Position numbers and translations under genes: made by a program
The notes under the pieces: generated by a model
Told to the model about the DNA's origin: nothing
What the model saw: the letters and a program-made list of their open reading frames with translations, nothing else
Database searches by the model: none
Shown: positions 42,566 through 51,309 of the stretch, one piece after another
How positions within the stretch are numbered: the stretch's first letter is position 1
Layout of the letters: each line of letters begins with the position of its first letter
Assembly: GCF_004764705.1 (NCBI RefSeq)
Contig: NZ_SHLX01000019.1
Span: 1-64,000, forward strand
Direction: 5' to 3'
DNA: 64,000 nucleotides
Origin: Paenibacillus cymbidii
GTDB taxonomy: Bacteria > Bacillota > Bacilli > Paenibacillales > NBRC-103111

Positions 42566-43909
42566 TTATGCCTCCGTTGCAATAGGAATCCAGATGGTGA
42601 CGCTGGCGTCGCGCTCCACATCCATGCCGGGGCGAACCCGGTATTCCGCGAACCATTGCCGCTCATCGTCCAGACGATACTTGCCGCTTGCCGCGATCCA
42701 CCGGTACATCCGCTCCAGCACGCCGGTCAACAAGCCGTACGTCTTCGTGATGCAGCAAACGTACGTACCGGCGCCGAACCGTTTGCTTGCGATGTCCGGC
42801 GGGCCGCTATCGGCTCCGGGGAGGATAATCCCGTTTTCCCACCAATAGTCGTCTCCCTTCGCTCCATACGCGTAGGACATGTAATAACGCTCATCGGTGG
42901 ACCGGTTGCGCCGGCCGGCATGCCGTTCATGCCACTCGATCAGCTGCCGTTCGGCCAGACGTTGGGCGTCGGACCCGTTTCCCCGGCAAAAGCATACGAG
43001 CGCCTCCGGGCGTTCCACCACTTCGATCGGCTCGTGAAACGTCCTCCGCTGGACGGGGAGAAACAAATGCATTCTTGTCAACCGGCCGCGATAAGCGATA
43101 AACTCTTCGATATACTGATGCGGACCGAGGTCGAACGTGCTTTTCGGCAGCCATTCGGCCAACAGCCGGTCCCATCCGGCTTGAATCGTCTCATGATCCG
43201 CTTGTGCGGCCATTTTGCGAACGGCGTACAGCCCGCCGGGGAACATTTCCGCTGCGAACGTTTCATCCGCGATGCTTCCCTGCTCCAGGGCGACAAGGAT
43301 GCGATACCCGTACCGGCGCTGCTCCGGTTCATCCGGCAGATCGACGTTATGGCCAAAAATACGGCTGTTCGCCGCCGGCGACACGCCGCTTGCGGCCAGC
43401 TTATCGCTCACCGAACGGAAAGCATCGCGCTCCATCCCCTCTTCTTGCTGCGCGACATGCAGACAGGCGTAAACGTTCATCGGCAGCAACCGGATCACGC
43501 TTACGTCGGGGAAACGGGCGGACTGCTCCCGATCTTCCCAATAGGCCACTTGCTCGCGCAGCCGAATCGGCTCGAAGCTGAAAAATAGTTCCGCTTGGCG
43601 ATAGGCGGCCGGAGTCAGGCCGACGATCTTCTTGAATACTTTTGCAAACGAATGATACGACTCGAACCCGTATGCCCACGCAAGCTCTTCCACCGACACG
43701 TTCGAGTTTCGCAGGTGGTTGGCGGCAACGCTCATTCTTCGTTTGCGAATGTACTCTTTGACGGGATGTCCGGTAAGCGCGTAAAACAACCGGTACAGCT
43801 GGGCGACCGATGTATACGACGCTTCGGCCAGACGGGCAAGCTCCAGCTCCTCGCCCAGATGCGCCTCGATATGGTCGATTGCCCGTTGTACGGATTCGAC
43901 ATGCTCCAC
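42566..43909 (-). CDS. AraC-type regulator with two GyrI-like effector domains
   Basis: A 447-aa protein: N-terminal AraC HTH pair (1 to about 105: LARLAEASYTSVAQLYRLFY; VEELAWAYGFESYHSFAKVF), then two GyrI-like ligand-binding domains (about 135-285 and 290-445). Rob/BmrR-like proteins of this build sense hydrophobic drugs and activate resistance genes. It is followed by the VOC gene with a 2-bp gap. Two 22-bp direct repeats and a 16-bp palindrome precede it. Confidence 0.85.
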   Translation of the reverse strand: MEHVESVQRAIDHIEAHLGEELELARLAEASYTSVAQLYRLFYALTGHPVKEYIRKRRMSVAANHLRNSNVSVEELAWAYGFESYHSFAKVFKKIVGLTPAAYRQAELFFSFEPIRLREQVAYWEDREQSARFPDVSVIRLLPMNVYACLHVAQQEEGMERDAFRSVSDKLAASGVSPAANSRIFGHNVDLPDEPEQRRYGYRILVALEQGSIADETFAAEMFPGGLYAVRKMAAQADHETIQAGWDRLLAEWLPKSTFDLGPHQYIEEFIAYRGRLTRMHLFLPVQRRTFHEPIEVVERPEALVCFCRGNGSDAQRLAERQLIEWHERHAGRRNRSTDERYYMSYAYGAKGDDYWWENGIILPGADSGPPDIASKRFGAGTYVCCITKTYGLLTGVLERMYRWIAASGKYRLDDERQWFAEYRVRPGMDVERDASVTIWIPIATEA

Positions 43910-43935
43910 AACGCTTCCCCCGCCATCCGTGTCTT

Positions 43936-44016
43936 CATCGATGTGATAACTTCATTACCGCACTATTTGCATCGATGTGATAACTTGATTATAGCAAAGG
44001 AACCGGCGCGCCGGTT
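43936..44016 (-). promoter_or_regulatory. Control region of the AraC-GyrI/VOC operon
   Basis: The 22-bp sequence CATCGATGTGATAACTT(C/G)ATTA occurs at 43936-43957 and 43970-43991 (one mismatch, 34 bp apart). On the minus strand, -10 TATAAT lies at 43988-43993. The perfect palindrome AACCGGCGCGCCGGTT (44001-44016) lies at the -35 position. The direct repeats fit AraC-type binding downstream of the promoter. Confidence 0.55.
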
Positions 44017-44103
44017 ATGTTCAAAATTATCAAAGAATGCCTATACAACCTGATGCAAGATCGCCCAAACGTTCGTCTTAACAAGTGAAAGGGGGAGCGC
44101 CGG

Positions 44104-44625
44104 ATGGAAGATTCGCAGTTGGCAAACTTTCAGACGATATTCCGCGAGCATTATCCGACGGTGCTGCGCCGGATCGTCGCTTTGATCGGCGATCGCGCCG
44201 CGGCCGAAGATTTGACGCAGGAAGCGTTTCTTCGGCTGTACCGCCATCCTCCCGATGACCTTGGCAAAGTCGGGCCTTGGCTGCATCGCGTGCTTACCCG
44301 GATCGTGTACGACTATTTGCGCAAATCGGGCCGCGACCAGAAGCTGCACGAACGGCAAGTTTGGCATCTGCATACGCAGGAAACGGTTTCGCCTTCGCAG
44401 GAAGACCTTGTCATCCGGGAATGGGAGCGCGATGTCGTGCGGCAAGTGCTGGCCAAACTGTCCGAGCGGGACCGCCAGGCGCTGCTGATGAAGGAGAACG
44501 GATACAGCCACGCCGAAATCGCCGAAGCGCTGGCCGTTAATCCGCGGATTGTCGCCACGCTGCTGATTCGGGCGGAGCAGCGGTTCAAACGCAATATGAC
44601 GGATGGGGAGATGATGGATCCATGA
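44104..44625 (+). CDS. ECF-type sigma factor
   Basis: A 173-aa sigma-70-like protein: region 2 (IFREHYPTVLRRIVALIGD; AAEDLTQEAFLRLYRHP) and region 4 (LAKLSERDRQALLMKENGYS; HAEIAEALAVNPRIVATLLI). It starts a four-gene operon with a membrane anti-sigma-like protein (ATGA overlap) and an ABC exporter, so it probably responds to envelope or antibiotic stress. AACC-like and CGTC-like elements upstream (about 44045-44080) could be its own promoter, but this is weak. Confidence 0.85.
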   Translation: MEDSQLANFQTIFREHYPTVLRRIVALIGDRAAAEDLTQEAFLRLYRHPPDDLGKVGPWLHRVLTRIVYDYLRKSGRDQKLHERQVWHLHTQETVSPSQEDLVIREWERDVVRQVLAKLSERDRQALLMKENGYSHAEIAEALAVNPRIVATLLIRAEQRFKRNMTDGEMMDP

Positions 44626-45692
44626 TCGAAAACCGCAACAAGGATGTTCAAGTAGACGAAGCCGACATCGAACGCGCATGGGAAACGTTCTGCAGCCGTG
44701 TGAAACGCGAGGCGGTCGAAGCGGCGGCTGTCTGGCAGCAGCCGATGCCCGCGGCGCAAGTGCCGAAGCAAACGCCGCTGCCGCCGGCAATCATACCGGC
44801 AGCAACCGGCGCATTGCCGAAAACAGTTGCGGCCGACCGACGCCGCACCGGACGGCACGGCAGCAAGCTCGTAGCCGCCAGCGCCGCCGCAATTGCCCTT
44901 GCCCTGCTGCTCAGCCCGTGGGGCGGCGATGCGATGGCCGAGCTGCAGCGAACGTTTTCGGCGAAGCAAGTGAAGACGATTTCGATCAGCCAGGAAGAAA
45001 TGAACGGCTTGCGGCAATCGCTTGCGCAAGGGCTGGAAGGCGACCGTTCGTTCAATCTGGCGCAATACGGCGAGATCGAACAGCGCGGCCAGGGCGAGGC
45101 GCGTATGGTCGGCGCAGCGGAAGCGTCTGCGCTCGCCGGGCGGACGCTCGCGCAGACGCCGGGCGCCGCTGCAGCCGAATACGTTTACGAGCCGCCGCAG
45201 GAGCTGATCTTTACGCTGCACGCGAACGAAATCAACACGATGATCAAGTGGCTGGGCGGCAAGTCGACGCTTCCTGCCGGCATGGACAACAAACCGATCA
45301 CGATCCGGCTGCCGGGCGCATTCGGCTTGAAGCCGGATGGCGCGGGCAAGAGGCTGCTGCAGTTCCCGTCGCCCGTGCTGGAAGTGCCCGAAGGCGTCGA
45401 TGCGGAAGCGATTCGCCGGGTGGTGCTCGATTTGCCGGTTATCCCGCAATCGATTCGCGACAAGCTGGCGGCGATCGGCGATTGGCGGACGACGCTGCCG
45501 CTGCCGGCCGCAGGCGACCGGACGCGCGCCGCTACCTTCGGCGGCCAGGACGCGATTCTGCAAACGACGGATAACGGCCGGTCGCTGCTGTGGATTCGAG
45601 ACGGATGGGTGTTTATGCTGAGCGGCACGTCGGCTGCATATCCGTCGGATCAAGCGATCCTTGCCGATGCCGAAGGAATGATCCGGCCTTGA
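44622..45692 (+). CDS. Membrane-anchored anti-sigma-like protein
   Basis: A 356-aa protein: cytoplasmic N-terminal part (1-90, with helical ERAWETFCSRVKREA), one membrane helix (about 88-105: KLVAASAAAIALALLLS) and a large extracytoplasmic domain of DUF4367-like character. It lacks the HxxxCxxC zinc motif of ZAS anti-sigmas. It overlaps the sigma gene by 4 bp and the ABC gene at its end. It probably holds the sigma factor inactive; this is inferred from gene order. Confidence 0.75.
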   Translation: MIENRNKDVQVDEADIERAWETFCSRVKREAVEAAAVWQQPMPAAQVPKQTPLPPAIIPAATGALPKTVAADRRRTGRHGSKLVAASAAAIALALLLSPWGGDAMAELQRTFSAKQVKTISISQEEMNGLRQSLAQGLEGDRSFNLAQYGEIEQRGQGEARMVGAAEASALAGRTLAQTPGAAAAEYVYEPPQELIFTLHANEINTMIKWLGGKSTLPAGMDNKPITIRLPGAFGLKPDGAGKRLLQFPSPVLEVPEGVDAEAIRRVVLDLPVIPQSIRDKLAAIGDWRTTLPLPAAGDRTRAATFGGQDAILQTTDNGRSLLWIRDGWVFMLSGTSAAYPSDQAILADAEGMIRP

Positions 45693-46648
45693 TCATCGAA
45701 ACGAAGCAATTGACTAAAACGTTCGCGAACGGTTTCGGCTGCCGCGACGTCAGCTTGTCCGTAAGCGGCGGGCGCATCTTCGGCCTGCTCGGACCGAACG
45801 GCGCCGGCAAAAGCACCTTCGTGAAAATGATCGTCGGCCTGCTTCATCCCGATTCCGGCAGCGGCACGCTGCTCGGCCACCCGCTCGGAACGCCGGAGTC
45901 CCGGCGGCGCGTCGGTTATTTGCCCGAGCTGTTCCGCTTTCAGGATTGGCTAAGCGCGAACGAAACGCTCGTCTATCACGCTTGCCTTGGCGGCATGACG
46001 CTCGCCCAGGCGAAGTCGGCCGCCATGCGCGACCGGATTCGCGACGTGCTGCGGTTGACCGGCCTGGAAGGCCGCGGCGCCGACCGGCTGAGGCATTATT
46101 CCAAAGGGATGCAGCAGCGGTTCGGCATCGCTTGCGCCTTGCTGCTCGATCCCGAGCTGATCATACTGGATGAGCCGTCTTCCGCGCTGGACCCGATCGG
46201 ACGCTACGATATTCGCCAATTGATCGTCCGGTTGCGCGAGCAAGGGAAAACGATTTTTTTAAACACCCATTTGCTTGAGGATGTGGAAGCCGTTTGCGAT
46301 GACGTCGCCTTCCTGCATGAAGGCCGATTGCGGGCAGCCGGGCCGATCGGCGAGCTGCTGCACGCCGGCAACAAATGGGAAGTGGCGGTTGGCGGCTGGC
46401 TGCCCGAGCTCGAGGCCGTCGTTTCGGGCCAGCTGCTTCCCGGCATGAGCTTCCGCGTAACGGCCGACGCCCGCGACGGGAGCGCAACGCTGGAGCTTAC
46501 GGCGCGCCATCGCGAGCAGCTCGGTTGGTTCCACCGGCTGCTCCACGAAGCGGAAGCGACCGTTTATGAAACCGTACCTTGCAGCATTCGGCTGGAAATG
46601 TGGTTTCTGGACATGTCGACGGACGGCAAGGGAGGAAGCAAGTCGTGA
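45689..46648 (+). CDS. ABC transporter ATP-binding protein
   Basis: A 319-aa ATPase of the CcmA/NatA export type: Walker A GPNGAGKST, signature SKGMQQRFG, Walker B LIILDEPSSALD, switch His THLL. A C-terminal extension of about 100 residues is typical of DrrA-like exporters. I chose TTG 45689, which overlaps the previous stop and has GAAGGA upstream. It pairs with the permease that follows. Confidence 0.9.
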   Translation: MIIETKQLTKTFANGFGCRDVSLSVSGGRIFGLLGPNGAGKSTFVKMIVGLLHPDSGSGTLLGHPLGTPESRRRVGYLPELFRFQDWLSANETLVYHACLGGMTLAQAKSAAMRDRIRDVLRLTGLEGRGADRLRHYSKGMQQRFGIACALLLDPELIILDEPSSALDPIGRYDIRQLIVRLREQGKTIFLNTHLLEDVEAVCDDVAFLHEGRLRAAGPIGELLHAGNKWEVAVGGWLPELEAVVSGQLLPGMSFRVTADARDGSATLELTARHREQLGWFHRLLHEAEATVYETVPCSIRLEMWFLDMSTDGKGGSKS

Positions 46649-47502
46649 CGATGTGGCTGACGTATGCAGGCAAAGAATGGGTGCGCAAAAAAATATGGGC
46701 CGTCGCCATGGCCCTTACTCTGCTGTTCATCGGGTTGTACAACTACGGCATCGCCGAGCTTGCCGCTTACAACGCATCGGGCGGCGTAACCGCCGCCGAA
46801 CGCGCGATGTCGTCGATCGTCGTGCTTTACCTCGGCTTGCTGTTCGCCCAGATGATCACTGCCTTCCTCGTCTTCTTCTCGACGATGGGCGCCATCTCCG
46901 GCGAAATCGAAAGCGGCCTGATGCTGGCGGTGCTCGCCCGGCCGATATCCCGGCCATCGCTGCTGCTTGGCAAGTACGCCGGGATGGCCGTTTGGATGCT
47001 TGCTTACGGCGGCGTGCTGTTCTGGTCGATCGTGCTGCCGGTGCATATGCGGCTGGGCGTTCCGCTCAGCGCATCGACGGCACTCTTTTCGTTTCTGCTG
47101 TTCGAATGGGTTATCCTGCTGCTGATGGCGTTGTCCATGCTCGGCTCCGTTTATTTGCCGCTGCTCGGCAATGGCGTCGCTTGCGCCATGCTGTACGGAT
47201 TAGCCATGTTCAGCGGCTTTTCGGCCAATGTGCTCAATATGGACGGCAGCCGGCCTTCCGTCGGCTACGCGGATCTCATCGTCAGCCTGTTCATCCCGTC
47301 TTCCGCCGTGTTCCGCCGGATGGCTTACGAACTGATTGGCGGCGGTCAGCTGCTGAACGCCGTTTCCAGTCCGGGCAGCTCGCTCGGCCCGTTCTCCATG
47401 AGCTACGTGCCGAGCAACGCTTATCTCGCGTTCACCGTCGTCAACGGGGTTGTTCTGCTCCTGTGGGCATGCCGCGCGTTTCAGCGCAAAAATATCGCCT
47501 GA
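46645..47502 (+). CDS. ABC-2-type permease
   Basis: A 285-aa protein with six hydrophobic segments; the motif SGEIESGLMLAVLARPISR belongs to the ABC-2 family. GTG 46645 overlaps the ATPase stop (GTGA) and follows GGGAGGAAG. Together with the ATPase it probably exports a lipid, peptide or drug under control of the ECF sigma factor upstream. Confidence 0.85.
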   Translation: MTMWLTYAGKEWVRKKIWAVAMALTLLFIGLYNYGIAELAAYNASGGVTAAERAMSSIVVLYLGLLFAQMITAFLVFFSTMGAISGEIESGLMLAVLARPISRPSLLLGKYAGMAVWMLAYGGVLFWSIVLPVHMRLGVPLSASTALFSFLLFEWVILLLMALSMLGSVYLPLLGNGVACAMLYGLAMFSGFSANVLNMDGSRPSVGYADLIVSLFIPSSAVFRRMAYELIGGGQLLNAVSSPGSSLGPFSMSYVPSNAYLAFTVVNGVVLLLWACRAFQRKNIA

Positions 47503-47517
47503 CGTTCCGCGAGGCGA

Positions 47518-47542
47518 GCATTAGCCGTTCGCCGGCTAATGC
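47518..47542. other. Bidirectional hairpin at a convergent gene end
   Basis: GCATTAGCC and GGCTAATGC are perfect 9-bp arms around GTTCGCC. It lies between the permease and SDR stop codons and overlaps the latter. There is no clear T tract. Confidence 0.45.
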
Positions 47543-48300
47543 ATCATCCAGCCGCCATCGACGTTCAGCGTCTGGCCGGTAATAAAATCGCCCGCTTCCG
47601 ACGCGAACAGCAGAAACGCTCCTTCCAGATCGCCGGCGACGCCGCGCCGGGGGACGGACTGCAGCCCGGCCATTTGCGACTCCAGCGCATCGGCGGAGAC
47701 GGACGGGCCTACCTTCTCCGCTTCCGTCTCCGTCCAGATCGCGCCGGGCGTAATGCAGTTGACGCTGATGCCATGCTCGCCGATTTCGCGAGCCAGCGCG
47801 CGGGTGAAGCCGACGATCGCCCCTTTGGACGCGACGTAATGCACGTACCCCCGCTGGCCGCTAAAAAACGTCACCGATGACACATTGATGATTTTGCCGT
47901 AGCGCTGCGCCTTCATATGCGGAAATACGGCCTGCGCGCACAAAAACTGCGAGCGCACGTTCACCGCCATGACCCGGTCCCAATCGGCGACGGCCATCGT
48001 TTCCCACGACTGCCGCGGGTCGATCGCCGCATTGTTGACGAGAATATCGACGGTGCCGTACCGTTTCACGGTTTCCGCGACCATCGCCCGAACGTCCGCT
48101 TCCTCCGAAACGTCGGCATAACAGGCGAACGCCTCTCCGCCTTGCCCGCGAATGTCCGCCACGACCTGTTCGGCCAACTCGGCATGGCTGCGGTAGTTGA
48201 CGACAACCTTCGCCCCTTCGCGCGCGTAGCAGGCGGCCACGCTTGCGCCAATCGAACGCGAGGCGCCAGTCACGATCGCCACTTTATTGTTCAGCCTCAT
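47536..48300 (-). CDS. SDR-family oxidoreductase, possible mannonate/fructuronate reductase
   Basis: A 254-aa classical SDR (TGASRSIGAS, NNAAIDP, YVASKG, VDGGW). It lies 42 bp downstream of the UxuA-like gene, where Bacillus carries an SDR-type D-mannonate oxidoreductase, so fructuronate-mannonate interconversion is a fair guess. ATG 48300 has GAGGAG upstream; TTG 48306 is less likely. Confidence 0.8.
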   Translation of the reverse strand: MRLNNKVAIVTGASRSIGASVAACYAREGAKVVVNYRSHAELAEQVVADIRGQGGEAFACYADVSEEADVRAMVAETVKRYGTVDILVNNAAIDPRQSWETMAVADWDRVMAVNVRSQFLCAQAVFPHMKAQRYGKIINVSSVTFFSGQRGYVHYVASKGAIVGFTRALAREIGEHGISVNCITPGAIWTETEAEKVGPSVSADALESQMAGLQSVPRRGVAGDLEGAFLLFASEAGDFITGQTLNVDGGWMMH

Positions 48301-48342
48301 GGGCAACTCCTCTCTTCCGTTTCCGGATGTCGTCGATTATTA

Positions 48343-49323
48343 TTAACGGGGTGAAGTTTCACGGGCGGCCGCTTCCATCAGCCCTTTCAAGTAGCCGAGC
48401 GCAAACAGTCTGCCCATCGTTTCATACCCCGGATCGCCGTTGTTCTCGCCGTACATCGTCGGCACATGGTCGACGCGAACGGCGCCGTCGAAGCCGATTT
48501 CCGCATATGCCTTCATCGCTTCGTACATATCTGTCTGCCCTTCGTCGTGGAACGTTTCGACGAACTTCTCCGCCGTGCCGCGAACGTCGCGGAAATGCAC
48601 GTAGAACAGTTTCCCTTGCCGGCCAAAGTGGCGAATCGCACGCGGAACGTCTTCGCCTGCAGTCGCCAGCGTGCCCTGGCACATCGTCACGCCGCTGTTT
48701 GCGCTCGGCACCAGGTCGAGCACGCGCTGCACAGCCGCCGCGCTTGTGACGATCCGGCCGATGCCGCGGACCGACGGCACCGGCGGATCGTCGGGATGCA
48801 GCGATAGCTTGACGCCCGCTTCTTCGGCGACCGGCACCGCCCGCTCAAGAAAGTAGCGCAAATTGTCCCACAACGCCTCCTGGCTCACTTCGCCGTATTC
48901 CGTCCAGGGCGCGTTCTTCATCAACGCATGGTCATAACCGGTGACGTAAGCGCCGCCTCGTCCGGGTACCGCCAGCGACGTGCGAATCCAGTTGAAATGG
49001 GCCATGAAGTTGTAGCACAGCACCGGGATGCCGAGTTTGCCCATGTTGCGGATCAGCGTCAGCACAACGTCCAGCTCTTCCTCGCGGCCTTCCAGCCCCA
49101 GCTTGATCCGCGGCATCATCATTTCATAGCCGGGCTCCAGGACGCTCAGCCGGAAACCGAACTCCTCGTAGCGCATTTTCATTTGCAGCAGGTCCATGTA
49201 GTCCGTCGATACGCTGCCGTCGCTCCGTACCGGCGCTCTTCCCACCACATCCGTCACGCCCGCTTGTTTGGCGAGATGCCACAATCGATCCGTTTGCGGC
49301 GCCAAAATTTCGGCGAGTTTCAA
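48343..49323 (-). CDS. uxuA: Mannonate dehydratase, UxuA-like
   Basis: A 326-aa TIM-barrel sugar-acid dehydratase of the UxuA/xylose-isomerase-like type. Visible marks are LSLHPDDPPVPSVRGIGRI, the metal-binding Cys in GVTMCQGTL, VHFRDVRG and RVDHVPTMYGE. UxuA converts D-mannonate to 2-keto-3-deoxygluconate in hexuronate breakdown. I chose TTG 49323 because ACAGGAGGAA lies just upstream; a longer frame reaches into the operator. Confidence 0.9.
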   Translation of the reverse strand: MKLAEILAPQTDRLWHLAKQAGVTDVVGRAPVRSDGSVSTDYMDLLQMKMRYEEFGFRLSVLEPGYEMMMPRIKLGLEGREEELDVVLTLIRNMGKLGIPVLCYNFMAHFNWIRTSLAVPGRGGAYVTGYDHALMKNAPWTEYGEVSQEALWDNLRYFLERAVPVAEEAGVKLSLHPDDPPVPSVRGIGRIVTSAAAVQRVLDLVPSANSGVTMCQGTLATAGEDVPRAIRHFGRQGKLFYVHFRDVRGTAEKFVETFHDEGQTDMYEAMKAYAEIGFDGAVRVDHVPTMYGENNGDPGYETMGRLFALGYLKGLMEAAARETSPR

Positions 49324-49344
49324 GTCGATTCCTCCTGTCGAGTC

Positions 49345-49366
49345 AAAATACAAACGTTTGTATTTT
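49345..49366. promoter_or_regulatory. LacI-type operator before uxuA
   Basis: A perfect 22-bp palindrome centred on CAAACGTTTG, with the CG centre typical of LacI/GalR operators, lies 21 bp upstream of the uxuA start and just downstream of the LacI gene. Its likely ligand-binding protein is the LacI regulator encoded upstream. Confidence 0.8.
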
Positions 49367-49473
49367 GCATGAAAAAAATAATGGCTCGCTTTCTACTCCT
49401 TACAGTAGCAACATTTGGCGGATTGTCAACAAGTTTTTAGCGCAATTATACGCATCATAAACAATTCGTCCTT

Positions 49474-50478
49474 TTAACCTTTACCCGGCACCGCTCCTGT
49501 CGTCTTCCTGACGACCAGCTCCGGCTTCAGCACGACTTGCCGGAAACCTGCCGCTTCGCCGGTTATTTTTGCCAGCAGCAGCCCGCAGGCAAGCCGCCCC
49601 ATCTCCTGCTTCGGCTGCAGCACCGTCGTCAGCGGCACCTCCGCATACGCAGACGCGATAATGTCGTCAAATCCGACAATCGACATCTCCTCGGGCACCT
49701 TCACTCCGGACTCCCGCGCCGCCCGCACCGCGCCGATCGCCAAATTGTCCGTGCCGACGAACACGGCCGTTGGCCTGTCCGGCTGTGCGAGCAACTCCGT
49801 CATGCGGCGATAACCGCCTTCCTCGTAACGCTCTTCGCCGACGAAAATATGCCGCGCCGCAAGCTCGATGCCATGACCGGCCAATCCGCGGCGAAACGTT
49901 TCCAGCCGCAGCGGCGTAATTTTGCTGTCGCCGATATAACCGAACTCGCGATGACCGAACGCCAGCAAATGGTCGATGACGCCGCCGACGCCATATTCGT
50001 GATCGATCGTCACCACGTCCATGTCCGCATACGGCTCGAACGTGTCGGCGATGACGATAGGAATGCTCTTTTTCAGCTTGCGCAAATGTTCGATCGTCCG
50101 GCGCGAGCTGGAACAAAGAATGATGCCGTCGACCCTTCTGCGCATGAACATGTCAATCAGTTTGATTTCTTCCTCGCCCGCGAAGCGCGATTTGCCGAAC
50201 ATCAGCGAGTAGCCGCGCTCGTTTCCCGCTTCCTCGATGCCTTCGATCACTTCCGCGTAAAACGTATTGAGCAGCTCCGGAACCAGTACGCCGATCGTGT
50301 CGTTTTTTTTGCCGACGAGGCTTCTCGCCATATCGTTGGGCACGTAGTGGTGCTTTTCCGCCAAACTTTTGATCAGGGCTTTCGTTTGCGGCTTTACCCG
50401 CTCGCTGTCGTTCAGCGCGCGGGAGACGGTAGAGACGTCGACGCCGGCCATCTGGGCAAGCTGCTTCAAATTAATCAT
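49474..50478 (-). CDS. LacI/GalR-family regulator of the uxu genes
   Basis: A 334-aa protein: HTH MINLKQLAQMAGVDVSTVSR with hinge helix YVPNDMARSLVGKK, and a periplasmic-binding-protein-like effector domain. It lies directly upstream of the operator and uxuA on the same strand, and 9 bp after a TetR gene. It probably represses uxuA-SDR until a hexuronate or its product is present. Confidence 0.9.
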   Translation of the reverse strand: MINLKQLAQMAGVDVSTVSRALNDSERVKPQTKALIKSLAEKHHYVPNDMARSLVGKKNDTIGVLVPELLNTFYAEVIEGIEEAGNERGYSLMFGKSRFAGEEEIKLIDMFMRRRVDGIILCSSSRRTIEHLRKLKKSIPIVIADTFEPYADMDVVTIDHEYGVGGVIDHLLAFGHREFGYIGDSKITPLRLETFRRGLAGHGIELAARHIFVGEERYEEGGYRRMTELLAQPDRPTAVFVGTDNLAIGAVRAARESGVKVPEEMSIVGFDDIIASAYAEVPLTTVLQPKQEMGRLACGLLLAKITGEAAGFRQVVLKPELVVRKTTGAVPGKG

Positions 50479-50487
50479 GGGATCCCG

Positions 50488-51087
50488 TCACTTTCGTTTG
50501 CGCTCCGCAGCGGTGCGCAGCAGCATAAATTGTTTGGCAAGAAATTGGGGAGAGTACGGCATATCTTTGCGCAGCCAGGACACGATCGTGCCGATCAGAG
50601 CCGATGCGCCGTACCAGATGACGATGTCTTTGCGAATGCCGGTTTCGGCAAAAAAGCGTTCGTCGAGCTGCCGCTCCACCTTGTCGGTGACCACCTCCGT
50701 CAGCAGCCGCAGCATACGTTCGGTAAAAATCGGCGTTCGTTTCGAAGCAAGCACGACTTTAAAAAATTTGACGTTGTCGGCAATGTGCTCCAAAATCCGG
50801 GTCATCAATTGCAGATCGCTCTCTTCCTTCGATACCGCTTTTTCCGGCGATTCGTGCAGAATACGCTGAAAATCGTCGATCATTTCGTCCGCCATCTTCT
50901 CCATCATGTCCGGAATGTCCTTGTAATGGAGATAAAAAGTCACCCGATTGATCGTGGCTCGTTCGGCGATGCGGTTGACCGATATTTTGTCGATATCCAT
51001 CTCTTCGAGCAATTCCACCAAAGCGGTTTTCAGCATATGGCGGGTGCGTACGACTCGCGGGTCGGTGCGGGACGTATTCGGCTCCAT
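50488..51087 (-). CDS. TetR-family regulator
   Basis: A 199-aa protein: HTH at about 15-60 (ALVELLEEMDIDKISVNRIA, RATINRVTFYLHYK) and a helical ligand domain. ATG 51087 has AAAGGAA upstream. It is divergent from the MFS gene; GTGTAA-ATTATA-TTACAC at 51251-51268 is a likely operator between them. It is on the same strand as lacI and may run into it. Confidence 0.9.
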   Translation of the reverse strand: MEPNTSRTDPRVVRTRHMLKTALVELLEEMDIDKISVNRIAERATINRVTFYLHYKDIPDMMEKMADEMIDDFQRILHESPEKAVSKEESDLQLMTRILEHIADNVKFFKVVLASKRTPIFTERMLRLLTEVVTDKVERQLDERFFAETGIRKDIVIWYGASALIGTIVSWLRKDMPYSPQFLAKQFMLLRTAAERKRK

Positions 51088-51250
51088 GATCGTTTCCTTT
51101 CCCCGGCGCAACCAATAAACAGTTTTGCGGATTTCGTCGTATTTTTGCGACTTTGGCTACAGATGGCAGGAGGACTGTAAACTAATCGACAGATCGCGCT
51201 TACGTGTCGCTTGTAAACGGCTTTCCAATGCCTATAATCTATTTAATACA

Positions 51251-51268
51251 GTGTAAATTATATTACAC
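51251..51268. promoter_or_regulatory. Inverted-repeat operator of the tetR/MFS pair
   Basis: GTGTAA (51251-51256) and TTACAC (51263-51268) are perfect arms around ATTATA, lying between the divergent TetR and MFS genes; a further GTAAATTTAGTC half-site follows. Confidence 0.6.
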
Positions 51269-51309
51269 ATTGTAAATTTAGTCTACAGACACAGAGAGGA
51301 TGGAGTACG

